Positions 23,025 to 33,290 of a DNA stretch of 64,000 nucleotides are shown here, one piece after another (within the stretch, counting starts at the first letter, position 1; each line of letters begins with the position of its first letter). The notes beneath the pieces were generated by a model. The model was not told the DNA's origin, made no database searches, and saw only the letters and a list, made by a program, of their open reading frames with translations. The translations under genes were made by a program, and so were the position numbers. The stretch is from Apostichopus japonicus (Eukaryota > Echinodermata > Holothuroidea > Aspidochirotida > Stichopodidae): assembly GCF_037975245.1 (NCBI RefSeq), contig NC_092577.1, positions 5,368,001 through 5,432,000 of the forward strand, read 5' to 3'.

Positions 23025-23275
23025 CAGGGGCTTTCTGTGACTGTTTCGAGTGGGGGGGGGGGGGTGTACGGACCTAAATTTACCGACCAAAATTGATTGT
23101 TAGCAATCTCGCTCGAAAAAATGAGGTTAGTCTGCGAAAAATATGTTAAATTGGTAAGATTGTTAGCCGAAAAAACTGACAAGAAAAGAAAAAGAAAAGA
23201 AAGAAGGTCATCAGTATATTTGATTTTACCGACGAACTCACGAACACCCCCACCCCCCCGTACGGTACGCCCCTG
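23025..23275. mobile_element. hAT-like MITE with 8-bp target duplication
   Basis: A 251-bp element starts CAGGGGC and ends GCCCCTG. It is flanked by ggttttac (23017-23024) and ggtttcac (23276-23283), an 8-bp target duplication with one mismatch, as expected for hAT elements. Inner sequence holds a 13-nt G run and a matching C-rich tract, both next to GTACGG/CCGTACGG, so the ends fold back further than the terminal repeat. Non-autonomous; no coding. Confidence 0.75.
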
Positions 23276-24389
23276 GGTTTCACTCTTTCGGCTGACCTAC
23301 TTCAATGTATATGTCTCATTTCCACACTGCACTATCGTTATGAGAAAGCCAACTGGCAACACTGATTCCCGAATTAGGCGCGTTTTTTTGCCACCAATAC
23401 GTATCGCGCTCCATTTGCCCTCACGTGATCATTCTACGGTAATAAAGCTGAAGAAATGACCGAGAACGCTTTCCGAAATCCGATATGATTCAACGAAATC
23501 CATCGAAATAATTCAATTCATAATTGATAATTCAATCATTCACTCGAAAGGAGTTGGTACTCGGTGAGTATTTTGGAACAATTTTTTTTTCTGTGAGGGT
23601 GTGACTAATTTGGGTGAATTTGTAGCAAGTTTTATTTCCTTGCACCCTCATCTCCGGAAGTGTAAACTATCTGTGACGGGTTTCCTTGTTTGGAAAATAC
23701 TCTAAGGGACTCACCAGAGGAATACATGCATCATCTTAGCTTGGGACCTCCTCGACATGTGGATTATTACTACGAGTACCAGCTGACCTTTATTAATATA
23801 CTTAATTACAGCTCTACACGCATATCTTTACCTCGGGAACTTCAACCCTTATTATCTATATTTGTTCGGACATTGCCCGCTCGTGTAATTTACTGCTCCG
23901 CGAGCTCTTGGCCTAACGATCACCTCCTGTCCGCGTCGCATGTGATTATTGTTTATCAGCGTAGCCTAGCGTGGTTGCTGTTCATAGGATGGTAAGCCTA
24001 GGCGCCCTATAGTCTACTACTACTTCGCGCCACCTTCTGGAAGTTCCAACCACGGCTTGGCGTAAAGATTCTCACGCCACCGATCTAAGCTTGGACTGGG
24101 CGACGGTGCACTGTGTGTATTTTCGTGTATTGGAAGACCACTTTTCATTTAATTTTACTAGACGGACTGATCCAAATTATTAGATCAGAGGTGTGTTTTA
24201 CAATACCCTTAATCTAGTATAAGTTATAGCATTATCAGGCAACTAGCCTAGACCTAATGGCATGTCATTTCGTGTATTACTCGCGACAGCCTATCCTTAC
24301 GGTCTACACAGACTTAGAGCTTAGACTTTTACAGTTGCAGAGCAATCGCGGTTGGTGTATTACTTGTCTTCATTATAAACTTTTCATAG

Positions 24390-24970
24390 ATAAGTCTCAT
24401 TGTTCGTTTTCCAATACACCTGTCTCGTAGTGGATCACCACGCATTAATTTTCTGTTTGTAACCGATTCAACGGCATATTCTTTCGATCACTATCGTAAG
24501 CCTGAAGGACCTGTACGTAGCATAGACTTTGTAATTAGAAGAGGAGCCACTGTTGCAGACTTGCTTCTGTATACCATAGATAAGCTACGTCGCTATCCTA
24601 CCAACGACTGGGTCATTCTTCACTGTGCTGCAGGCATTTAACAACCTTACGGAATTCGCCAGCAATTCTTCAGGTCACAGAGTTCCCCCGTCGATCTCCA
24701 GTTACTGCTCCTTGGCTAATCTCACGTCTCCAACATTTTAAGGACGCTGTTCAACGAGAGCACCCACCTATTATTGTTGCCTTTATTACTATTCCTACAG
24801 CCTCCTTTGTTAAGTTCCGGGAAAGTAGGCAGCTGTTTTCGCCAATACTCACTACTGAACAACTCAAGGCCTGTCAACACGATCTCGACAATCAATTGGA
24901 CGCAGTCAACCTATTCATCTGTTGTTTCAATCATCAACCGCAAGACAATTTCAACATTTGTAAATATGTA
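24390..24970 (+). pseudogene. SGNH/GDSL-hydrolase-like gene fragment
   Basis: A block that translates into convincing protein sequence over three frame changes. Frame one runs 24390-24638: INFLFVTDSTAYSF, then RSIDFVIRRGATVADLLLY (a block-I-like VTDS, with GATVADLL typical of SGNH folds) and WVILHCAAGI before TAA at 24639. Frame two continues NNLTEFASNSSG (about 24640-24680). Frame three carries APWLISRLQHFKDAV, IIVAFITIPTASFVKFRES and a helical C-terminus to about 24970. The layout VLH.GxN..T then long helix fits an SGNH-type esterase domain. Esterase domains of this fold also occur in ORF1 of CR1-like retroelements. The frameshifts make it a pseudogene unless the sequence has indel errors. 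Confidence 0.55.
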
Positions 24971-25914
24971 TTTTTCATGTTCAAACTTTTTTTAGATTTT
25001 TGTAGATTAAAGGGGGCATTTATTCAAACTGTAGTTCACCTATCTGATACTTAGAGCATTGAAAATCATATCGGTAGCCCTATTTCCATATTCATAGCTT
25101 GTTCAGTTACCAAGATATGACTGTTTGCAGTTTGTTATTTAATAGGAGTAGAATGGCCACACCATATTTTTCATGTCAATACCTGGCTTTTACTAAAAGT
25201 ATTATATTTCCCTTTGAAATATATACGCATGTTTCCACACGTTCCTTACATGTGAAATAAATAATATTGTGTAAACATCATCTAAATCCCAAGTGCTGAC
25301 ATAACATGTTAACATTTTAGGATAGGGTTATAACTTCCATGTTTATATGACTATGAATAACAATTTAAAACATAGGAATTGCTGCAAAACTAAGGAACTG
25401 ATGTCATCAAATATTAGTGTTGCCTTTCTATTTTATTTCTTAGGAATTTTCCAAATGCTCATATTTTGACGCACTCAATTTTTCCAACTGTCGCACTCTA
25501 ATTTTCACATATTCTTGTAATTTGTGAGTGTCCTAAAATTTTCGGTCAAAATTGACCTTTAATCAGTCATATTTACCACGTTTTCCTTGTCATATTGAGA
25601 AATTGTATCTCGCGATCCTTATACTCCACCATACAAAACTTTGTATGATTTTGAATATTCTAAAAGAAATGCCTAGAACTACTGTACAACGTTCAGCTTC
25701 AATTCGGTTAATTTATGTATTTATTTTGCTATTAGGTGGGTTGACCCTGTTCACTAGCTTACATTGGCTCTATGGTATATACAATTGAAACACTCAATGC
25801 TAATCTATGGAAGCTTAAAAGTGCCATCAACATAAGAAAAACTTTGCCCCATAAATTGACATTTTTCAGTAAATTGTTTAGATAGCAAAATAAAATCTTA
25901 TCAAATATCAGAAA

Positions 25915-26240
25915 ATGTTGGATTGCTTAGTTGCTTTAACTGAGCAATTGAAAAATTTTCTGAAAAATGTTTAATTGAAAACTAATCATATCTCGTCAAT
26001 TGGACATTTTTCTGCAAAATGTTTAATTGACAACTTATCATATCTCGTCAATTGGAAATTTTGCTGCAAAATGTTCAATTGTTCACTTCATTCCATCTGA
26101 GCAATTGAAACATTTTCTGCACAATGTTTAATTGACAACTTATGGTATATCATTAACTCAACATAAACATTTTTCTGCAAAATGTTTAATTGTTCATTTC
26201 ATTCCAAATTCTCAGCTGGAATGAAGTGAACAATTGAAAT
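25915..26240. repeat. AT-rich minisatellite
   Basis: Four to five copies of a unit of roughly 60-65 bp built on TTTTTCTGCAAAATGTTTAATTG followed by ACAACTTATCATATCTCGTCA. Copies vary in length. A 17-nt C run follows at about 26263. Confidence 0.8.
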
Positions 26241-27369
26241 TGTTTCATGTGAATGATAAATAGCCCCCCCCCCCCCCCCCAGGAAAATAATATTAAGCCT
26301 GTTAGTAAAAAGCACTCTATTTTTTGGTAATTCACTATGTCGTCGAATATAATTTGTTGAAAAAAAAAGTTTTCCCCTTTGTTACATTAACATAGCTTTT
26401 GTAGTCAGTAGTCTATGTAGCCTTCAAGCAGATAACTATACTCAGTTGCTTACTGTGTAGTGAGGGCCAGTGGTACAGATGTATTGAAAAATAATTCCGC
26501 ATAATTCCACATGGTAATGTTGATGAGTAGTACGGGGGGGGGGGGGTACAAGGCAGCAGTTGGAATTTTCTGGCTCCAAAATCCACCCAGTTGGAATTTC
26601 AGCCACTACACCCTCCCCAATCATCAGGCCTTAGCTACGTCCCTGTGTAGAGATGGGATGAATAGCTACTGGCATGATTTTTAAAGCTCTATAACATACA
26701 TAAATCACATTTTGAGTACACTTGCCCTTTAATGTGAATTTTTATGCTTAGTACTAAACCATTCCATTCTTTTTCATTGTGTCGTATCTACATTAAACGA
26801 TTATACACCTTAATTTTTGCTCATCAATGTTCTTTATTCTAGAGTACATCCATCCATTTATATTTTTGTGTTTTCCAGATTGACTGTAGTAATATTTTTT
26901 ATTACCTATGTCATTATCTTGTCATAAAACATAGAAGATGTTTATTCCCACCTTGCCAGAAAAAGTTCAGCTTTCGGTCACGATTTTAAATGAGTTCATG
27001 TTTTTATGATTCCATTTGATCTAGAGGATACATACTGTTGGCCCTGAGCAACATTCGCATTGCATTTGCAATGCAAAAGTATGTGCAATATATAGCATCT
27101 TGCCCTCATCGTTAACATTTGCAGGGTTTGCCTGGACATTCTATTCTTTCTCCAAATGCCAAAATGTTCCCTCCAATTAGGATGCATATAGTTTCAGTTC
27201 TGAGAGTTTCATATTTTTTCTTTAAAATAAAATGTAATTATGGAGTTTATGAATTATTGTTTAGTTTTCATCGTTGTCTTCTTGAAAAATATATTTCAAT
27301 GAATGTAGACATGAATACATTTGTTTTTATTTGGATTTGTTTCTGAGGCAATTAATCTCTGCTGTACCA
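26241..27369. other. Spacer with homopolymer tracts, no gene seen
   Basis: Holds a C run near 26263, a G run near 26535 and a MITE-like end at 26627-26641 (CAGGGACGTAGCTAAGG on the minus strand) whose partner end I could not find. The rest is AT-rich and not coding by eye. Confidence 0.45.
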
Positions 27370-27633
27370 CGACAGTACATGAACGGTTCAAGTGTTATTG
27401 ATTCAACAACCTACTATAATATGTGGGACACAAGTCCAACCAAGCTATATCCAGCTCTTCTCTCGTCCTTTGGATGATGGGACGACTACACTTTCACGCT
27501 GAGGCTGAGACAAACTTATGACTTTTACAAACACTTCCTGCATGCTCCCAGGGCTGTTATTTTACGTCCCCATCCCATGGTCGTGATTGAAACTTGGTCT
27601 TCAGCCACTTTCCCGAATGCTGAGAGGTGGTAA
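27370..27633 (+). pseudogene. Coding-like exon, function unknown
   Basis: An 88-codon plus-strand stretch that reads as protein (YYNMWDTSPTKLYPALLSSF, then DDYTFTLRLRQTYDFYKHF and PRAVILRPHPMVVIETWSS) and ends at TAA 27631-27633. One in-frame TGA lies at 27475-27477. It is preceded by a possible 3' splice site (CAG near 27375). It shares strand and host segment with the SGNH-like fragment at 24390-24970, so both may be exons of one transposon-borne gene. I do not recognise the family. Confidence 0.35.
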
Positions 27634-27659
27634 ACCTGTAGATAACTGAACTATTTTAA

Positions 27660-28095
27660 GGGACACAGTGAAACAGCTGGGCTTAAAATTTGGACCACAC
27701 AGTTGGCCCAGTTGGGCCCAGTGTGGGTTTCAATTGGGTCAAGCTCAGTCAACTGGGCCCGAAATGAGTCCCATTTGGGCCCCATGCAGTTAGCCTGATT
27801 GGGCACAGTATGGGTTCTGTGTGGGCCAAAACGATTGGGACCCAGAATGGGTCCCAGGTGGGCCCCATACAGCTGGCCGGGTTGGTCCCCGTATGGGATT
27901 GGTTTGGGCCCCAATCAGTCTCGCCCAACTGGGACCAGTTCGGGCCACTCGTGGGCCCCAATCTGTTTGGCCCAATTGGGCCCTGTGTGGAACGGAATGA
28001 CAAATCTGAATGGGCCCCAATTGGGAAGCCCAATTGGAGCCCACTTGGCAGCCCGATTGGGCCCCATTTGGGGCCCAATTATGATTGCTGGCTGG
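27660..28095. repeat. Right GGGCCC-type repeat arm
   Basis: At least a dozen irregular copies of a core near TTGGGCCCCAATTGGGCCC spaced about 30-40 bp, for example at 27700-27735, 27825-27845 and 28010-28080. It ends TGCTGGCTGG, the inverted counterpart of the left end of the 22703-28095 segment. Confidence 0.85.
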
Positions 28096-29107
28096 GTTAT
28101 TGCTGCTTTCTTTACTATTGTTGTATTCTAAGTGGTCGGGGTAGCCGCTATCTCGGAGCGCGTCGTTGTATGTAGGGCAGCGTTGTCAAAGATCACTTCA
28201 TTAGATGAAAGAGTGGAGATCCTGTTGCCGATGCTCTCCGGAATACGTTTGGTGATTATCGTGGGGTGGTAAGAAAGGCAGTGTACATATATGGGTTGGT
28301 CATTAGGCTTACGGAAGGGGCGATGTGGACCGGTGCATAGGTCCAGTGCAGCGTCTAGGTAGTTGACGGTCTTGATGTTGACTTGGGTGGTTATTTTTAG
28401 ACCAAAGGTTTGAAAGGCTGCAACGATTCGTTTTCGCATTCTTTCCGTTTGGCTGCCCGAATGGTTCCTGAGTACAGCTATACCATCGTCTCTGTAGAGG
28501 CCAACGTCTTGTGGGTCAATAAATTTTCCTAACTTATGCAGGATATATAAGCCCACCAGCTCACAAACTTCAGCTCCGTCATATCCGCCATAGTGACGTC
28601 AAATGCATCTATAGTGACCTTAAGATCATATAGGAGGGACTTTCTGGCATGCATGATAGTAGCATATTCGGTGTCCTGGATGGGGGTATACTGGCGGGCC
28701 CATGATAGTGAATTGCTGAGTAGAACCTTGGTGATGGAAGGATAAAAGTCAACGATATCGATACCATGAAAATGTGAGGTGTGCTTTATCCTTCAGAGCT
28801 GAGAACCATTCTAAAACAGCAGGGGTGCTGCGCCATTGGTTAACCTGTAGGTTTTTCCTTATGTTGGTATTGATGCAGTCTAACCTGTGCTTACTTACTT
28901 TGCCCATCTCGCTTTTTGATGGGTTGATTAATCTGCAGGTTGGGCGGCTGGTGAAGTCATCTTTATAGTCTTTCAAGGTGATGTAAGCTGGGGTTTTTCA
29001 ACCGACTTGCCAGTTCTATCAGAGATATCCAGCTCATTGGATATTTTGATGAAATCAGCAGATATGCTGTCCGATGTGCCGGGATCTGCATGTTTGTACT
29101 TGAAAAG
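28096..29107 (-). pseudogene. Penelope-like element, reverse transcriptase half
   Basis: Minus-strand RT of a Penelope-like element in several frames. Reading down the coordinates: LKDYKDDFTSRPTCRLINP and NQWRSTPAVLEWF (~28800-28970), IDIVDFYPSI (~28740-28770), GYDGAEVCELVGLY (~28540-28590), the catalytic YRDDG (28482-28496), IKTVNYLDAALDL (~28340-28380) and RKPNDQPIYVHCLSYHP (~28255-28305), then YNDALRDSGY after a frameshift (~28140-28170). At least three frameshifts are present, so it is dead. The N-terminal part of the usual RT is missing. The YxDD box, the CRLINP block and the order of motifs are diagnostic of Penelope elements rather than LINEs. Confidence 0.9.
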
Positions 29108-29300
29108 TACATATACATATACCTATACATATACCTATACATATACATATACATATATATATATATAGAATTGAAAACGTAATGAGAAGGAAAATCCAGA
29201 ACAGTGAAAAAACTTCCAGCATTCCCCGGGATTCGAACCGAGGCCTCCCGCTTTATATGCGGGCACCGTAACCACTAGGCTATGGACGCTGATTGTATGT
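29108..29300 (-). mobile_element. tRNA-derived SINE
   Basis: 29217-29291 on the minus strand folds as a tRNA-like cloverleaf: A box TAGCCTAGTGGTTACGG, an anticodon arm CCCGC-loop-GCGGG (loop ATATAAA) and B box GGTTCGAATCCC, with a mostly paired 8-bp acceptor stem (CAGCGTCC / GGAATGCTG). It is followed by a non-tRNA body (29169-29216) and a (TA)n-type tail (29108-29168), with no poly-A. A true tRNA is unlikely: the anticodon loop would give an odd ATA anticodon, and the T stem has a mismatch. Confidence 0.7.
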
Positions 29301-29369
29301 CCAGAGGTTTGAAACCGGTTAGGAAGGTCTAAATTTATGGAAGATGAAGGTTGTATTTTATGCGAATGC

Positions 29370-30935
29370 GAATCATAACCCATCGAAATTGAAGTTAAGC
29401 ATCACACGCTGACAATGTATATACTTTAAAGTCCTATAATTATGCTGCACTGTTTGATACTCACATTACGTTTCAATCACGCTATCTTTGTTTTATGTAA
29501 CGCAGATAACTTTCACATCTCTTTTCTCAGTTGCCTCTTACGGATTTTCGTAGATAACAAGATCCGCCTTGAAGAAGAAAAACGGGAATATGAAAACATT
29601 TCCACAAACCATAGCGATCGCTATACAATTGAATGAGAACTTTATCCTCGCACACTGGCACTTTGCACTAACGCCCTTTATACACACTACGTGTAAACAA
29701 TACTCGTTATGAATTTCGCAATATAACCGGGGAATTCCCTGTCTCATAACATTGCTATTGCCACGTACGCGAAGCCCCTACAATAAATTGAATGCTAAAT
29801 CTAACCAAGGGACTTTTTGCACACAGCATTCTTGCAGACTGGTACACGCGATTCCAGATCCATATCATATCTAATTAATACCTTGTGTTCGTGATTCGCG
29901 TCTCCAAATGTTTAAAATTTGCTCTATAATATGAAATGACATGCAGGGTAACGATGTTGCGCAAATGATCGAATGTTCACATTACTGTTCTAACAATCTA
30001 TATATGAGAAATTTGGGTTCCATGTGTGGATTATTCACTCGTAAATCAACCAAATGTAGAAATTTGTTGAATACATTTTCAACATTTGCAAACAAATGAC
30101 AAGTTACTCACTACCGACATGGTCCTATTTAACAAGCAGCCATTTGCTCATCAATTTATTATGTTTATCAAATTTACCAATTTAACATTGTGTGTCATGG
30201 TGATAACATCTCATAAAAACTGCTGACAGTCATCGATTTCAAGTGAGCAGTTCATTGTTTTGCTTTAAGAAACTATGTGTTTACAGAGTTTTAAGACTGA
30301 ACTTGTTTAACACAAATGATTTTGATTTGCAAAGAAAACAAAATGTTCAATGAGTATATGAAGTTCATTCAAGCATGCGTTTACAAGTATATGTGTTTAC
30401 CAGTTTGTTTTGAAGACTTTTACTAATGTTGACCTTTATCCTTTGATCTTCACCGACTTCAAAAGAAAAATTAGCTGCATAAGACTCCTGCACGATTTAA
30501 ATTACAGTAAAATACGTTTTACATTTAATCTGACAATCGGAATGAACGTGTCGTGTTAATTTTCGTGCTACTGTTATGTCTAATAACCTTCTAATGCTAT
30601 CCTACTATATTTTCGTTAATTTTGTGAAATGTAACTTTCATGAATAAAAACTCATTTTTGTGGACTCGGACTTGGTCTCGGATTTGTCTCCGACTATAGA
30701 TGAGCACTAGACTCGGATATGGAACCGATGACAGACAAGATGGGCAATTGTATTCATTAAAAGAATAGTTCAAATGTTTGTCATATTTTTACAAAGCATT
30801 ACTACACCAAAGCCTTTACTTGTTTGGTTGGGTCTTGATTCCAAAGAGACCTTCCTAACGTACAGTTTCATGATATTTCATATTATTGGTCCCCATAATT
30901 CTACTGCCACTAATTGTGACTAATAACGGTGTCTT
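29370..30935. repeat. Duplicated VLIG-flank sequence, copy A
   Basis: Non-coding paralogous blocks. 29375-29480 resembles 33625-33730, 29500-29790 resembles 34480-34785 (shared CGGATTTTCGTAGA, ATCCGCCTTGAAGAA and TAGCGATCG), and 30500-30930 resembles 61390-61840 (shared GGACTTGGTCTCGGATTT and CAAAGCATTACTACACC). No open frame here is conserved between copies. Confidence 0.75.
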
Positions 30936-30946
30936 AGCGAGGTCAG

Positions 30947-32057
30947 TGCTATAATTTAGCCTAGGCCTAATTTCAGAAAACATCAGTGGTGTGTTGTCAG
31001 CATCATCTTTCTTCGGAATTTGCTACTTTTTTGCTCATTTTAGTGAATACCTCCTGTCGCGTTTACTCTAGTTTCAAGGTTTATTGTTTCTGTCAACGGA
31101 TCTAGTGTTTAAAACAGTTTGGATTCATTATTTCCAGTAATTTAGTCGAGTGCATTTTTCGAATTTCAACTTTTCTGACCTATCGGTCATGTTGTAGTAG
31201 CCTATACTGTAGCCTACATCTTGCATTATACGTGGTTCAGTACGTTAGTTGTTTACCTGCAAGAGAAGAAGTGTAAATAAGTTGGAAGCTTGCTGGGGAC
31301 CGAAGAAGATATTAACCGAAGAATTGATATAACCAACGGTGCTTTCAACACACTGTCAAGTATTTTCAAACGCAAAAACATAAGCCGAAACATTAAGTTT
31401 AGGATTTTCGAGGCTTTATTAAAGAGTATTTTCTTGTACAATTGCGAACTGTGGGGCACAAAGAAGCCTCTTGATTGCCAAATTGACACTTTTCAAAGGA
31501 GACTACTTCGTAATATTCTCAACATTAGATGGACCAATATAATTGGTTATCAAACGATGAGCTCTACAATGAAACCAACCAAACACAATGTCATCCATAG
31601 TCGCACATAGAAGATTGAGATTTTTCGGTCATGTAGTAAACTCCAGGAGGACGCTCCAGCAAAGGTTGCATTAAGTGAAGCATTGAGACATACTGCTAAA
31701 CCAGTAGGAAAGCCCGTGACTACCTTGCTTGGAAAAATAAAGTCGCAATTTAAGGACGTTATCATCAACAATTTCGAGGAAGTAATAAACCTTGCGCAAG
31801 ATCGTGATACGTGGAGGAGGTTAATCACTGAGCATGTCGGATAGACGAGACTCAACTTACTACTACTACTGCTACTGCTACTGCTACCGCTACCGCTACC
31901 GCTACCGCTACCGCTACCGCTACCGCTACCGCTACCGCTACCGCTACCGCTACCGCTACCGCTACCGCTACTGCTACTGCTACTACTACTGCTACTTCTA
32001 CTACTGCTGCTGCTGCTACTGCTTCTGCTACTGCTACTACTGCTACTAACTACTACT
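30947..32057 (+). mobile_element. Short LINE derivative with target duplication
   Basis: Flanked by AGCGAGGTCAG at 30936-30946 and again at 32058-32068 (11 bp, exact). The paralogous site near 61850 lacks the insert. The first ~345 bp look like a non-coding leader. From 31292 the sequence reads as the RT C-terminus of a LINE: TEEDINRRIDITNGAF, SRNIKFRIFEALLKSIFLYN and FQRRLLRNILNIRW, then after frame changes EALRHTAKPVGKP and AQDRDTWRRLITEHVG to a stop near 31842. A trinucleotide-based tail follows directly. The RTE-like or related clade is suggested by the thumb region and the microsatellite tail. It is an internally deleted, non-autonomous copy. Confidence 0.75.
31857..32049. repeat. (TAC/TGC/CGC)n microsatellite tail
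   Basis: Long CTACTG / CTACCG hexanucleotide array with CTACTA triplets at both ends. It starts a few bases after the LINE stop codon and is best read as the LINE's expanded 3' tail. Confidence 0.9.
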
Positions 32058-32379
32058 AGCGAGGTCAGACAGGGTTATATAATAAATCAAAACAAAGACA
32101 AATGATTAGTGGCAAACAGTATTGAATTATCAATACGATTGAGAAAGTAACAGGCATCCCTCTTATGCTTACTCCTGGTCTGCAACCGACATTAACATTC
32201 GGCCAAACTATATACTACTACTAGCGAGGTCAGACAGGGTTATATAATAAATCAAAACAAAGACAAATGATTAGTGGCAAACAGTATTGAATTATCAATA
32301 CGATTGAGAAAGTAACAGGCATCCCTCTTATGCTTACTCCTGGTCTGCAACCGACATTAACATTCGGCCAAACTATATA
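32050..32379. repeat. Exact 165-bp tandem duplication
   Basis: 32050-32214 and 32215-32379 appear identical by eye. Each copy begins with the last CTACTACTA of the LINE tail and the target duplication AGCGAGGTCAG. The duplication therefore postdates the LINE insertion. The related sequence near 61840-62010 is single copy. Confidence 0.9.
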
Positions 32380-33290
32380 TACAAGTGTTACTGTTGTATG
32401 GAAATTCAAATGAGAAAACAATTCTTGGAGTCATTAAAAGTCTTTTAAAATCTGCTTTGAACAACTTTAGAATAAAGACATATTTACCGTGTTATGTAAG
32501 AGTGTACTGTTTAGAGATGTGATAAAATAATATATGAAGGCAGAGGGAATATGTGACATCATATCAATGGTCGGACTGTTATATTTATGGTGTGTGGTTA
32601 CATTTTGTCCTTATCTACAAAACTGTTCACTAACTAGAGAGTACAGTTGAGTTAATGTTTTAGTAGTACTGGTCATTTACGATCAATAAGAAAACCCTTG
32701 AACTTTCCATTTAATATTATCAATTTTAGGTACTTGCTCTCGTTTTGTTTGCAGAAATTAGAGAGGCCTGGTAACTTAACAGATGCTGTGCTCCTCTAAA
32801 CTATAAATAATCTCAACCATCAAATTAAAAGGCATTTGATGGCATTAAAAGGCATCAAATTAAAAGGTACAACCCATATTCTTGAAATTGACAAATTAAC
32901 ACGTAGTATCTACCCCTCGAACTAATGCGCACGTATAGGCATATTTGTAAAAATAGTCTAAAGGTTTTATAAATCAACACTAATTAAAAATTGATCATGT
33001 CGGTTAAATTGCTGAATGAAGTCACTTATAGTTAGCCCATCTGTTAAGAGAGACAGAGAGTGCGGGAGAGCGAGCGAGAGAGGTGAATACGTGGAGAGAT
33101 GGGAGGGGTCGGGGGGGGGGGGAGGTTGGCGACGTACGGAGCTGTGAGTTGCGAAGAAAAATGATCTCTCAAAATTATTTAAACTACAGCCGAATCACAA
33201 GTTGCAAGTCTTTCTAGAATTTAAAATGTAAAGTAATACAAATTGAAACAATGTCATATTTAACTCCATTATCCTGACAAGTTTGAAAAC
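32380..33290. repeat. Duplicated flank sequence with G-run
   Basis: 32420-32800 resembles 35040-35440 (shared TACCGTGTTATGT, ATCATATCAATGGTCGG-like and TTTACGATCAATAAG). Both end with TTTGCAGAAATTAGAGAGGC, which looks like a 3' splice site on the plus strand, but no open exon is conserved beyond it. A purine/G-rich tract lies at 33045-33125. Confidence 0.6.

Larger units (their letters stand above)
22703..28095. mobile_element. 5.4-kb segment with GGGCCCAATTGGG-type inverted ends
   Basis: The left edge reads CCAGCTAGCA and the right edge, on the minus strand, CCAGCCAGCA. Both continue into repeats of the type TTGGGGCCCAATTGGG. It separates the endonuclease (22147-22702) and RT (28096-29107) halves of a minus-strand Penelope element, and their translated ends (after SSNNPA, before GKKPRKKP) are close to the spacing expected for one protein. 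The simplest reading is a DNA transposon inserted in a Penelope element. No target-site duplication could be identified, and no transposase is visible. Cargo on the plus strand is a broken SGNH-like gene and a coding-like exon. Two independent Penelope fragments next to a common repeat is the alternative. Confidence 0.6.

Noticed and set aside
29217-29291. A functional tRNA gene on the minus strand
   Set aside because: The anticodon loop gives an implausible anticodon, stems have mismatches, and a SINE body with a TA tail follows. It is a SINE head.
31834-32049. A Tyr-rich/Arg-Tyr repeat protein
   Set aside because: It is the translation of the (CTACCG)n tail of the LINE derivative.
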